From Lojkania enalia (taxonomy: Eukaryota > Ascomycota > Dothideomycetes > Pleosporales): a stretch of 55,491 nucleotides of DNA. A model generated the notes under the pieces. The model saw nothing but the letters and a program-made list of their open reading frames with translations. It did no database searches and was not told the origin of the DNA. The stretch spans positions 1 to 55,491 of the forward strand of contig ML986599.1 of the NCBI GenBank assembly GCA_010094045.1, written 5' to 3'. This document shows, one piece after another, positions 26,101 to 38,666 of the stretch; position 1 is the stretch's first letter; each line of letters starts with the position of its first letter. The position numbers were made by a program, and so were the translations under genes.

Positions 26101-27026
26101 ATGCATAATTAGAAAATTAATGGAGATGGGTCAAAAACAGGGCCAGGAAAGGCCACCGACCCAACATTAACGAAATAGCTACGGGCTTGGTCTCAACACA
26201 TCTTAGTATCCCTAGTTTGTGTTACCTCTTCATACGTTCCAGAAGCGTGATGAAATCCGTGCCCATGCTAGAAAACCATAAAATCAATTTGCAGCTTCAA
26301 TGGCTCATTAAGCATCCCGCAAACACATAACAATGTGAGGCATATTCTGTACTAAAATGCGAAGAAAAGTTTTGACTTCTTTGAATTGGTAAGTCAAGCC
26401 TATTTTCGTCTCCCATCTCATATTTCCAGGGAAGTTGGCTGAACATATACTTTCGTCATCCTTCAATCAATCCTGTGACTCCCCTACCTCTGAATTCTGT
26501 AGAATTTTTGGAAAATTGGACTTTCGACATCTTCCAAGCCCTTAAAACGCATCGCCTTCGACTTTAATCGGCGACCAAGGTAGAGCGAAACGAAATCACG
26601 TGCACTGCACATGATTACATCACATGATAACGTTTGCACTTTGATGAATAAGGATCCACCTGGACTGCATTTGGGGAAGCATTCCTACGGAAATTTCAAG
26701 ATTCCACGATATTTTAGCGCCGAGAGGAGTCCCTTAACCCATCCATCCATTGATTGTGGGTATCCCCGCAAAATGGTCTCCGCATCCCTGCCGAATCACT
26801 CAATATATCTTGGCACATCATCTCTACCGTCTAACCGTGATGATCACTTATTATCCCTCATTAGCGATGCATGAATCTTCCGCATTTCCAGAGTTCAATG
26901 CTCCGATAGCCGCAATTATTCCGCGGGAAATAGAACCCTTCTCTTCTATATACCTTTGTTCAATGTCCACCGTAATTTGAAACTTTTGTGCAACGTACCG
27001 TAGACGTAAGTTAATCATTTCTCACG

Positions 27027-28529
27027 ATGTTTTCCTTTTCCAGAGTAGCAGCATTGTCGCTGCTAGCCGGCATTGCGAATGCAACACTGCAAATTATTCC
27101 CGGTGGAACATGGACTGCAGTAAGGATAAGCGTCTTCGCAGTGGCGTCCAGAATGACCTGATCACCGTAGACAAACACCGGGAAACACATCCAAGCACAT
27201 GGTGGTGGGATTCTGCAAGTCGGAAATACCTATTATTGGTAATGCGACGACTTCAGGCCTCTTTCAGTATCACTTTACTTATATGGTTCAGGGTGGGCGA
27301 AGATAAGACCGACGGCTCGGCCTTCCAAAATGTCAACTGTTATTCCTCTTCCAACTTGGTAGAATGGAAATATGAAGGTGCATTGCTAACCCGCCAGGGT
27401 TCAGGTGATCTGGGCCCTAACCGCATCGTCGAGCGACCCAAGATCATCTATAACAAGAGCACTAAGCAGTATGTGCTATGGATGCACATTGACAGCTCCA
27501 ATTATGGTGATGCAAGAGTGGGTGTCGCAACTGGGAGTACCCCCTGCGGACAGTACTCCTACAAGGGAAGCTTTCGGCCACTTGGTTTTGAGAGTCGTGA
27601 CCAGGGCGTCTTTGTAGACGACGATGAGAAAGCGTACTTGCTCACGGAGGATGTAGGTCCTTCTGCCATACGGATGCAAGGTTTAAGACGCTAACAAACT
27701 CCTGTAGCGTAGGAATGGTCTTCGTATCGACCTGCTTTCAGATGATTATCTGAGCGTAAAATCAAGTACTTATCTCTGGAAAGAGAGCATTGAATCACCT
27801 GCCATGATCAAGAAGGATGGCGTGTACTTCATGTTTGGCTCCAAGCTCACAGGATGGGATCCCAACGACAATGTTTATAGCACAGCTACCCAAATATCCG
27901 GGCCATGGTCATCCTGGAAAACCTTTGCTGATTCTGGTTCAAAGACGTACACCAGCCAAACGACTTTCATTCTTCCTGTAGGCGGCAATTTCATGTACAT
28001 GGGCGACCGATGGATCAAAGACAATCTGATGCGTAGTACGTACATCTGGCTGCCCCTGCAAATCTCGGGCACAACAGCGACCATGAAGAACGCGATCAAT
28101 TGGGTTCCTGACGCAGTTTCTGGTTCCATGGCACCTGGGCCCTCCGAAACTACATATGAGGGTGAGTCTGCGACTCTGGGTGGTGGCGCCAGGACAGTTT
28201 CCTGTTCCGGATGCTCGGGCAAGACTGCTGCTGGCTACATTGGTGGTGATCAAGCTGGTACTGTAACTTTTTCTAGTGTGACAAGCTCGGTAACCACAAG
28301 GACGACTATCAGGATCAAGTATTTGAATGGTGATAGTAGCCAGCGTTTCGCAGATGTGAGCGTGAATGGTGGGGCAGCGCAGCGCATTGCGTTCTTGCCT
28401 TCTGGAGGAAGCGATCCAACGAGCAGCTCACTAAATGCTGACCTGAATAGCGGCTCTAATACGATTAAGATCAGTATGTCGGGTGGTTGGGGTCCGGATG
28501 TGGATCGTTTGATGGTCCCAGTTTCGTAG
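27027..28529 (+). CDS. Secreted exo-beta-1,3-galactanase, GH43 with C-terminal CBM35
   Basis: Predicted galactan 1,3-beta-galactosidase (GH43 subfamily 24 type), releasing galactose from the beta-1,3-galactan backbone of plant arabinogalactan outside the cell. Four exons: 27027-27119, 27171-27238, 27292-27652 and 27708-28529, with introns of 51, 53 and 55 nt; about 447 aa. Residues 1-19 are a signal peptide ending ANA. The catalytic propeller includes QAHGGGIL at residues 39-46, VERPK near 100, TEDRRNGLRIDLLSDDYLSV after the third splice, and ESPAM with Glu203 as the likely acid. From about residue 310 a CBM35-type module follows (YEGES through GGWGPDVDRL), matching the usual length and order of fungal family members. 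The ATG is followed immediately by the signal peptide, and every splice restores a conserved block. Confidence 0.93.
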
Positions 28530-31500
28530 TTGTAGAGCTGTGGATCGTTACAGAGTGGCACTTATTAGTTGAATGTTGCAAACAGCTCTTCCCCTGTCAG
28601 ATCTCCTACATGCATGATTATATATGTAGAAGATGAAATAATTTTATTTATTGAGGCTTCCACATTTTGACAGATGCTCATGCCGCCTTTACCTATTCAG
28701 TTGCTTGCCTACCGAAATGTGTGGCGTTCCAATAGTTCACTCACCAAACTTCCCAGATATGAGCAGAAATAAATGATGCAAAGTTCCGGATCCAAACTAG
28801 CCACTTCAGTACTTGCTCTCTAAGAACTCAGTATGAGCCAATAGATTTTTACCAACCTCACCGTAGCACATCTAATATCTAAGCTTCAAAATTGATATAT
28901 ATCTGACCGACTAGTTAATTTAAATATTTCAGGGTACGAACATACTAGATGGGACGCATTAGTAAGAGGCACATGATTCGAAAGTCCGTGAACTGACTCT
29001 GACATATTTGGAGGAAAGAGAAGCTTCACTGGAAGCTTCTGCGTCAGGAAGTGGTGCAAGTCAGAGATAATCTCGGAAGGAGACTATTGGCTCTGAGTCT
29101 CTCCATATTACGCTAAGGGTAATTGCGATCAACGTCCAATTCTAGTAGCCCATTTCTACGAAAAGAATAGTGGCTCATAATCCTAAGGACTTCTCTATAA
29201 TGTAGCTGACGAAATGCCCCGCGACCACCTCCTGTGCGCTCCTTCTTCCTATGGGTGCCTCACAGGCAGAACTATCATAGGCATACTTGGATTCCAGTAA
29301 CCTGCCATCTCTCCCCATATACTGCCATTAGTATTCAAGCGGTTATCCATACTCCATTTCCCATTTTCTCCTCTCAGATTCAAAGCGAAGTCGTATCTGC
29401 GCCGACTCATGTGACATAAAATGCTGGCTCCCAATCACTGTGGTAACCCAATCCAAATCTATCACCTTGGCTCTGACTGATGGAAAAGGCTGATAGGATA
29501 GAATCATGAATGTGGTGATTCTCTTCAGGTTCTCTGTGGATAGACTGCCAGGTTGGAGGGTCTAGCTGCTTGTCGCTACTGCCCATCTATATCGCACGGC
29601 TCCTTGATAATACTCCCGTGCATCTCTAAAAGGGAGTGTTGCATGTGCTTCCATATGGCTAGACTCCGACGGCACGAATGGGGTGTGCAGCTAGTAGTTT
29701 TCTACCCTGAACATCTTTACCGAATTATAAAGCAGTCTCAAGATAAACAGCCCTCATACTACGAGTTCGGAGGAGGTATAAATAGAAAAGTTAATATACT
29801 CTAGAAAGTCCGATGCTTCGTTGATTAATCTGTGGCAACATGACCGTTTTCTTTCCTTAGTCCTCACAGATATTTGGTTATTTTCAATGGCGTACCAAGA
29901 AACGACGTATGTAGACGCTTGGACACGCAATATGTGGTCGTCCTAGAAGCACATGCCAGATAGAGACAGATACGCTCCGGAGATTTAGGGAGGATCAGCA
30001 TCCCACACGCACTTGCAGCCTCCAGTTTGTTCCGTAGTCGAGCGTTCCAAAACTCGGGAAACATAATCGAATGAAAACCCATTTCGGAGCCATCATCTCC
30101 ATATCTCTACATCGTGAAGAATCATGGACTTATCGTCTAATTGAATGACCGGTATGCTAAGGTAACGCCAATGCGGGAACCGTGAGGCCGAGGTAACTGG
30201 TACGCTACGGAGGGCTCAGGAACCTGGAGTGGCTCACAACACTAAGAAGGAAGGCGCTGTAGGGCATCAACATTTCTGATGCATCCAGAAAGTTCACAAT
30301 CGGTTGAAGGGAGACTATTCGCATGTAGTGTGATTTGGTAACCTTCAGGAGCAGAGACGCATTCCCTCGAAGCTACAAGGTATCTCCTGTTGACAATGCT
30401 CATGTGACTCCTTCTGTTGGCAAGTTGCCGGGCATTCGACTATGCCCAAGCGATAGACGCCGTTTTCGACGCACGTGCTTAAGAGGAAGGGGGAATAGCC
30501 CTAAAGACCCGCCCGCCCCGACTTTTCTGCCTTTCTCTTCTCCACCCTATTCGCCTGGGCTTAGATATCGTACCAGCAGCTCAGCCATCCCCGTCACCGG
30601 CCGGTAGGCTCCTCTTATTCCTTTCGCGTATACGAGCGTCGCCTTGCTAACCGATCCAAGAGATTTTCGATTCGTCTGTGTCCTAATCGCGTTTTGACCG
30701 TTCCTATTAACCAGCGGGGTCCGGATATGCCATTCGTCATGCGAAAAAATTTAGGTACTTCCACTGGTCGTCCTATCGATGGCTTGGACTAACCTGTTGT
30801 CAGGAGGCTGTCCACCTCTGCATGAACCATTATACTTGTCATAAACCAAAAATCTCTGAACTTAAATTAACTTATTATCGTGTGGGGAGATGGAAGTAGA
30901 TCTGCTGGCTTTCTCACCCTTGGCCTAGGCTGCCGGGAATCCCTGCACCGATAGTTGTGCCTCCAATGGGGCCATTGAAAGATTATCGGGGATAGCAAGG
31001 AATCGAGATAAGGTGATATTCAAGACTCCGGTCAAAGAAGTGAATTATGATCGATATTTCTAGCTCGCCAAGGTAGGAACATAGGTGATCTAATATGAGA
31101 GATCGAAAGTCCATGCCGAATTGAGACTGCCATCATGCCATGAATGTTCGGTTTTGGTCACCTTGATGACTGCCGTAAGAAAAATTCTTGCATTAATGAC
31201 ATATGCTTTCTACTAGGTCGAAGAGAAGGTCCAGCTACTGTCCCCTGTTTTATGCTGATAGGAATGGGATTATCTTGACTTCACAATGCAAGACTAGCCA
31301 CCTTATTCAGGAAGGGCAGCAAATCGGCTCAAATAAGTGTAAATGACAATTGTAAGCTGCAGTTGGCAACTATTCCGGGTCACGCTAGATAATGAAGCCT
31401 GGGCTTTGTTTTCTCCATGCCAATGCGGGGGCAAGCGAAGCTTAACATACTTACCCATGCTAGATTATCTATCTATTGCGGAAGGAGATGATGTACTGTA

Positions 31501-32591
31501 ACGAAGTATAACTACCTGTTGCATGCAACCTTTCTACGCTGCGAATTGTATAGGGTGAAGCCAGAGCCTCCCGCGCGCGGTTCCATGACTAGGTAGATGC
31601 GTGACGCCTAAGAGCGAGGTTTGCTTGTGTTTAATGCATATGGCACGACGAAATGGATAACAAGGCTTTTTGGACACACCAGAAGCTGTTTTGAAGTCTC
31701 CTCATACATCAAGAGCGCCAAAAGGTGAAGTGAAGCCCTCCTCTCTTATACCCTTCAAAAGTGGCACAATAGGAATGGAACTCGGCTTTAGCTACCTCAG
31801 GAATGCTTACATCGATGCAAAAATGGGCATGCAGGGTATGGGAAGTATACCAAACTGATTTAGACTATCATACTGATTCCTACAAACACAAAGGCGATGC
31901 GTATGCTCCGTATGGGGCCAGGGAGTCTCTAGAGGATGCAAAAGCATTGCAGGAAGTGATTTCCACAAGTGCAGATCGAACTCAAGCAGAAAAAGAGACT
32001 AAGCCAGAATGCTTAGCAGAACAGAGCGAAGTGTTCATTTACATGATTGCTCTCCAACTTCCCAATTACCTATACGTACCTCATTCTTGAGTGAGCGCAG
32101 CCTGCCACCCACCCACTACACTATTTGATGCTGTTTGATTAGTACGGAAAATTGGTTTATTCATAATGACTATATAGAGCAATAAATCGGCTTTAGGAAT
32201 AGCGGTCGTAAAGTGGGCCGCGCGGCATTAAGGGCGGTTTTAAGTGAAAGAGTGTAGTTGTTTTAGCCTTGCCGCCACTTGAGTGAAATAGCGGGACTAT
32301 ACCTGTACGTGACCCTACAAGGCTTTACGAAACATTGGACAGGCCATAGAGTGATGGAACATGGACCGAAGGCACACGGAGTGATAGCACATGAATTGAT
32401 AATAGACGGATTAATAGGACTCAATTAAAGGAAATAGAACATTCTCATTTTGAAAATAGAATAGAAAGACTTTTAGCACGAAAATAAAACAGAAAACACT
32501 CCTATTGGGTATCATATGCCGATGCAATGCCAAATATGCAGCCAGAAGGCTGTTTTATACCGCCTTCCATGCCTACTTCGCCTCACAGCCG
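28530..32591. other. Intergenic stretch, no supported gene
   Basis: About 4 kb between the galactanase and the NatD-like gene, both of which end facing it. Only short frames on both strands are present. A frame at about 31670-32090 is open but has no recognisable motif. No terminal repeats or transposase fragments were seen. Confidence 0.5.
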
Positions 32592-33293
32592 CTACGCCTC
32601 CAGACGTTTGGATAGAATCCTATACTCCGCAGAGATGTTTCTGCGGCGGACTACCCTGTCCTCCGGGCTAGAGGGATCCTTGACGTACCCGAGTCGTTCG
32701 TACAGCCTTCTAGCCTTCGTATTGGCACCGAAGACTGTAAGCATCGTTTTGCCGATGCCGCAGCGCTTTGCAAGCGTCTCTGCCACCGTGATAAGGTGTG
32801 ATCCAAGCCCAGAACCGCGGAGTGATGGCCCTAGGTGGACCTCATAGATGTAGCAGACAATTTTGTCGTTGGGATAATCATCGTGGGTGAACATGAGTGA
32901 GAGGAAGCCGACGACAGGACCAGGCTGGGCTGGAGGGGCAGGTTGGGGGCTGATCTCCGATGAAGTGAACCAGTCGGCACGGGATTCGGAGTTTATGGCC
33001 TCTAAGTTAGGCTTAGGCACGTTCTTTCGAACGAGGAGATACCACATGTGCTCATGCTTCATTTCCTTTCTCTTTTCGGAAGGGACCCAGCCGACAGACG
33101 ATGCTTTGTAATGTGCAGAAGAGGTGAGGCGAATAAGGTTGTAGCAGGCCTTGAACTCCTCCAGAGTGAGGCGTGAAGATTGCTTCCTCGTAATGTAGAC
33201 CGACAAGCCATCTTCGCAAGGTGGAGTATAGGCTAGGAGCGGGTCGTCGTCCGGGAGCTTTTCATTGATGAGTGTCTTGCCAATGTTGACCAT
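32592..33293 (-). CDS. NatD-like N-alpha-acetyltransferase (Naa40/Nat4 family)
   Basis: A GNAT enzyme of the Nat4/Naa40 type, which in known cases acetylates the N-terminal serine of histones H4 and H2A. A single exon of 233 aa is called. Family blocks are in order: DGLSVYITRK, a stretch ending SAHYKASSVGW (the alpha1 region with SSxGWxPxEKR), HMWYLLVR, VVGFLSLMFTHDD, YIYEVHL, the acetyl-CoA loop RGSGLGSHL, TMLTVFGANTKARRLYERLGY, and a tail ending YRILSKR. The ATG at 33293 is chosen because its context (AAAATGG) is good. A second in-frame ATG at 33353 has a poor context, and the DNA just upstream could hold a further small exon, so the N-terminus is less certain. The insert between residues about 105 and 140 is proline-rich. 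Confidence 0.85.
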   Translation of the reverse strand: MVNIGKTLINEKLPDDDPLLAYTPPCEDGLSVYITRKQSSRLTLEEFKACYNLIRLTSSAHYKASSVGWVPSEKRKEMKHEHMWYLLVRKNVPKPNLEAINSESRADWFTSSEISPQPAPPAQPGPVVGFLSLMFTHDDYPNDKIVCYIYEVHLGPSLRGSGLGSHLITVAETLAKRCGIGKTMLTVFGANTKARRLYERLGYVKDPSSPEDRVVRRRNISAEYRILSKRLEA

Positions 33294-34817
33294 TTTTAGT
33301 GAAGATGTTGTTGATAAATTCTCTTTGTGTAGTGTCCCGGTCCAACACTTCATTAACAAGCGTCCAAAAAGACTTAGGCGACGTTTTGCGAGCCGTATGG
33401 CTAGTGGATACAGGATGCGATGTAGATGGTTCGTGCGTGGCAGGTGGAAGACGCGTCGCTCAGACTGGGGTCGCAGCGCCCAATCAAGGCCCGCCTTAGC
33501 CCATGACGCCAGCCCGTCTTGGACACTCGCTTGTCGAGCCTCATCAGATGATTATGCTTGATATCTCTTTTTATCACGAACTCATCAGAATTAGATTGGT
33601 CCATCGCCAACCAGGATTTAATCGCCCCCGAGAAAGGCGAACCTCCTTTGGAGAGAATGCACGGCTATGCAGCGATAGCAACTAAGGCGTCTTTGCGCCT
33701 CCGCATGCGTGGCAAAAGCCCTTTGGGACTCGATCATGTAGGTTCCTGACCCGTGTTGGCACGGGATTCTACTAAGTACTTCATAGTTTATTCAGCGACA
33801 GCGTGCGCTAACTTTGTGGAGAGAGGTCTTGAGGAGCACTGCAGGTTTCGACGCCTTTGGTCCCGCGTCATTCATTACATTAACAAACCGTAGCAATATC
33901 TGACGTGACAACGAAGAATGACATGCGACAGTTCGCGAGGGCTGAATTTGAGCAACACAAGAATGTCACTGACCTCGTATGTCTCGCATTGTAGTCTTGC
34001 TGATTCAATGAGCTTACCCGCGCGTTCTAGCAACACATTCGGTACCTCATATCGGTATGACCATTTTCCCTCCAATGAAGTATCTCCACTCATGTGCCAC
34101 TATTAGACTGGCAAAGTCCAATTCGATACAATGAAGGGTACGCTCATCAATTCAGGGGTATTAAACGAGAGAGCCCCGCGTTAAGGCTTTGGCGTGGCGG
34201 ACGAAGCCGCAAGGTATTTCTGCTCTATTCATTATTCGGTCTATGCAAAGGCAATAGCTTCGAGATTGCGATGGAAACATGTCTTGATGCATCGCAGGAG
34301 CGGAATTCGCCGTCTCATATATTCCAGATACACAGTAATGAGAGAAAGTTCTAGACCCAGGTTGTTATTACTGGACATAGATCAAATCCAGACTTAACGA
34401 ATCCGACTCCTATTCTGTTGGAAAAGATTGGGTTTATACATAGCCGTTGCATCGGTAGTCTAGTTATCCCCGATCTACACTGTGCACCCTTGCTCGCCGA
34501 TTCGTGTATTTCCCCAAAGAGGGGCGCTATGACTCGCCCAATCTCTGTCTTCGGCGATTGGCCTGGCTTTTCCTCATTCAGCTCACTCCGCTTGCGCCAT
34601 TGCTCGTATCTACACTACAACCGCAGTCTTGTCTTTACTTTCGCTATCGTTATACCTACCATCTACCAGGAGTTCTAAGGCTCTATCTCGCCGGCCAGTG
34701 CAAGCCACTTTCGCGAATACTGCGACCCATCTCGCGGTTGTGCTGACGCTCGCAAATCGAAGCCTTGATTGTCTTATGGTGCATCTAGACTTTGCGCCTC
34801 TTGACTAGATATCCACA
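33294..34817. other. Intergenic region between divergent genes
   Basis: About 1.5 kb between the NatD-like gene (reading left) and the monooxygenase (reading right), so it probably holds both promoters. Minus-strand frames just beyond 33293 might encode an extra 5' exon of the NatD-like gene. I see no other gene. Confidence 0.5.
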
Positions 34818-37144
34818 ATGGCGCAAGGACTCTCAATGAGGTCAGTACTCATTGTTGGTGCAGGCCCGGCTGGCCTTGTTGCGGCCAAAACCCTCCTTCG
34901 CGGTCCGTCTAAACAGCGGTTCAAAGTCACGGTATTTGAATCAGCAGATAAAGTCGGTGGGATGTGGAGAGCTAAGCTTGGAGAGGAAGGCGACAAGTGC
35001 AGCCCCGATATGAGAACCAATCTTAGTAGGTTCACCGTCGCATTCTCGGACCTTCCATGGCAGCATGTGCACCTAAGGAGCGACCAGGATACACAATCCG
35101 ATAATGAAACCCCTCCAATGTTCCCAAAAGCTTACCAAGTGGGTCAATACCTCGAATCGTACGCCAAAAGGTTCATCCCGGAAGACGCCATTGTCCTTAA
35201 TCGAGCTGTGACGAAGACAGAATTGGTGGATAGTGGTCCGGGTCGGCTTCGTAAATGGAGAGTTACCTCAGTGGACAAGACTAAAAATCTGCTCGAAGAA
35301 CAGCACGACACATTTGATCTCTTGATTGTTGCCAGTGGGTTCTTTGCTCAACCATACAGCCAGTACGATAATGAATCGGTGTCTTCTCCGCAATTACAAC
35401 ATTCGTCAAAGTTCTGCAACGTTGATTCTCTCATGCGGACATCTGGGAACATCGCAGTCATTGGTGGTGGGATCAGTGGTTCCGAGGCTGCAGCTACTGC
35501 AGCGGCACAGATATACAATGCAAGATATTCACCTATAGCGATTGGACAAGAACGGCCGCAGTGGAAAGACTCAACTATTTATCATGTCTTCAATCGGCCA
35601 TTCTACTGTCTGCCCAGATACTTGCCGCAGAACCCATACGATCCTTCCATCCAAGACTTCAACCTTGCCCCAAATTTCTTTCCTCTGGACTTAGTATTGT
35701 ATAATCTTTCCCGCCGCGGACAAGGCTCAATATCTGCGGCCAACGGGTTGGTGCCCCCCGACAAGGCAAAGAAAAGTCATGAATTCCTACGACTTGAGCT
35801 TGGTGGTGATCAGCGAGATCTCTGCCAGTTTCAACTGGCATACAAGCCTGATCAGACAATTTGGCCATCTTTCACAGGCATCTCCGATACATATTCGGAA
35901 TTTGTAAGAGAAGGCATCATCAAACCAGTCAGAGGTCGCGCTAAACGGATCAACCGGTCAGGGTCAAGTGAGGATTATCTTGAAGTCTACGTAGAGGCAG
36001 AAGACCCTTGGAAGCTCTCAGATGAGCCGGTGACTATTCCCCTGAGTGGAAAACAACTCTTTCTTGTACTAACTTTGCGACCAAGATGAAGATGGATAAC
36101 GTGACTGCAATCATCGGAGCCACTGGCTATAAGACTAACCTCGATTACTTGTCGAAAAATGTTCTGGAGCAGCTGGATTACGATTCGGAGAGCTTTCGTA
36201 TCCCAATCCTTCTTTCCCACGGCTCGGTTTTCCACCCCAATGTACCAGAGATTGCCTTTGTCGGCTTTTATGAAGGACCGTACTGGGGTGCCATGGAAAT
36301 GCAGGCAAACCTAGTTGGGTATACGTGGAGCCGAATGTCTGAAGAAGAACCGGCTGCTAGATGGCCACCTGTCGAAGAAATACAGAAGGATCTTAGGCTA
36401 GCAATGAAGAATCATGAAAACAACGTGCCGCAATTCTGGATGGGTGACTACGTTGGCTTTATGGAGGAATGGGCGCGCCAGCTGGGGATTCCTCGCAACG
36501 ATGAGACTTTTGGTGGTCAGACGGGCCCAATTTTTTCTGCACGATACATGGGATCTGCTGCGGATGCGGAGAACGATATGCTCCAGGAGACTCTACAAGA
36601 GGTTTACAATTTGTTATCCGATTCGGAGAAGAAAGGAAGGTTCGTTCCAGCAGCGACCTTCAGCGCGATGCAGGGCGTTTGGAACGTACTGCGAAAGATC
36701 GATTCCAGAAATGCTGCTGCTCCAGGGGGAAGATTCAAGGGCAAAGCACACTTTTACCCGCGAACTCCTACTGAACCAAGCTTCTCCGCCGAATACCTCT
36801 ATATTGAAGAAGGAACCTTCATAATGGATAATGGTCTGTCAATTCCAGCAGCCCGAAGATACGTATATCGCTACGATGAGGTTCGGGATCGAATAAGCGC
36901 GTGGTTTGTCAAGGATGATCAGGTTACAGTTGAGCGTATCTTCAACGAGTTAGAGTTTGAGAAGCCAGAGAACAAATCCCAAGGCTGGCTGGCAAAGGGC
37001 AACCACTGGTGTGATCCTGATACGTACCGTAGCAGCTGTGAGTTTCGCTTTCGGGGTGCCAGCCTAAAGACATTTGGTATCACGTACGAGGTTATAGGTC
37101 CAAACAAGGATTATACCATGGAAAGCTGGTACACAAGGCCGTAA
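34818..37144 (+). CDS. FAD-dependent monooxygenase fused to a C-terminal DUF6314 domain
   Basis: A flavin monooxygenase-like protein of about 756 aa. The N-terminal FAD-binding motif GAGPAG is at residues 14-19, the NADPH-type motif GGGISG at 216-221, and an ATGY motif at about 415-418, the usual order of FMO-like enzymes. After a linker, from about residue 595, comes a DUF6314-type domain: MQGVWNVLR, a central IEEGTF and YVYRYDE, then a cysteine/aspartate block with CDPDTYRSSCEF and a VIGPNKDY ending. One intron is needed, because the two frames differ. The better reading is 36030-36085 (weak GTGACT donor, CTAAC branch, CAAG acceptor), giving exons 34818-36029 and 36086-37144. A donor at 35991 would also keep the frame. 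The ATG at 34818 has A at -3. Substrate and pathway are unknown; the neighbours do not look like a biosynthetic cluster. Confidence 0.87.
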
Positions 37145-38666
37145 TTCTCATATTCCTGAAATCGTCGTTTGAGGCGTCATTAGATCTACTCTGTGCATTT
37201 TCCACGAAGCCTAGACCCATGGGACCGGTGACTGATAAGCATGTCGTAGCGGAAATCAATAAGCCATGACTGTCAAAGATCAGTTCGCCTTAGTTGTCCC
37301 CTTGTTGACATGCCAATTTTTATTTAACAAATAAACATAAATGCAACTTCTCAGCTCTTCCCTGAGTGATTAGTTCATCATGAAGACTGCAGAATATTAC
37401 ATAAAATTTCTATGTTCACCGCTTTCCCTACCAAGTCATCCAGTCTACTCTCCAAAGAGGTCACTCACACGTTTGACAATTGGAAGCTGGTTACACGACT
37501 GTAAGTGTGTCATATCCATTATCAGTCAATGAATCAAAGGAGTCAGCCTATTAAGCGCCTTTCGTGTCGAAGGCAATGCAAATAAGACCTGTCTGTTCTT
37601 CATGTGCTTTAGCCTATCTAATTAAAATGAGGCAAACGTGTTAATGGCATCTTGCAACCTGCTTGGTGATAGCAGCAGTCATTGCGTTTTAGTGATATTC
37701 TATACTCGGTTAATACCATACAGCAAACGAGGAAACGGAAGCTCAAAATTAAGTTCTTCTCACACCACCTTCATCCATGCTATTGGCTGAACAGCCTAGA
37801 TAATTGCTGACCGGGAGATACTCCACTAGCTTCGCTTCTGAAACTGTTTCTCATCTTCCAAATAATCAGGTTCTAAAACATCGTATCCAATCCTCATACG
37901 ACATCTATTTTCCATTGCTAGTTATGGGACTTCCAAACAACTAGCGAGTTAGGATGATATGATGTGACAAGCCCTAATGTGGATCAATGTTTGGAGTACA
38001 GGACGATAACAATATCACACAGCAATGCTTTACCTATGGACACTGCCCCATCACAACGTGAGACGGACGCCGCCCTTTACCTTGCATACGCGACAACCAG
38101 CTTCGGAATGCTCGCTACTACCTTCCAGATCCTGCTTCTTATCGCAACTGAACCACTTTCGTCCGTTGGAATGTGACTCAGATTGTTCCATACGAGATTT
38201 GACTCTGATTCTGGGCCTTAAGTTGCTTACTGGGCTCTCACGACAGCAACATTGTGATCTCAGCAATTCTAGATGTAGATGTGATCCGCGGAGAAAGCTA
38301 GCGAAAATTATTTTGTGTCATCTAGAAAATTGCGGTAAATATCTCGATAGTGGTGTTTTTGAAAAACAGAACATTAGATCATGATCCCACCCAGTACCTA
38401 ACACACTACAAAGGAGATCGACATCTTCCATCCTCTACTTAACAGCATCTTCCCTCCTCTAGAATTTTTGATTGACCTCTAGCACCTTGCTGTACCATCC
38501 GGTAGACCTAACACCGCCCGATACTCACCAAATTGGGCTTCGACCAAAATCAAGCATTCTAATCTTACCAAAACACCAGCAAAACTACTCCACTCCCACC
38601 CAATACATCTTCAGCCCTTCCAGAGGTTATACTACAATCAATCTTCCTACACGCCACAAAGCCGTT
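37145..38666. other. Intergenic region upstream of the cysteine-rich gene
   Basis: About 1.5 kb. A 46-codon frame from the ATG at 38036 to 38176 contains one hydrophobic stretch (TTFQILLLIAT) but has no family likeness and I do not call it a gene. The last 250 bases before 38667 are C- and CT-rich, as expected for a fungal promoter and leader. Confidence 0.45.

Larger units (their letters stand above)
15112..27026. other. About 11.9 kb gene-poor region
   Basis: Apart from one weak candidate (22931-23155 minus) I find no convincing gene here. Base composition is not extremely AT-rich, frames are short and conflicting on both strands, and I see no terminal repeats, reverse transcriptase or transposase motifs. 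A run of 16 G is at 15913-15928 and a short TA repeat near 16574-16590. The region could be old, unrecognisable repeat or gene debris. Confidence 0.5.
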
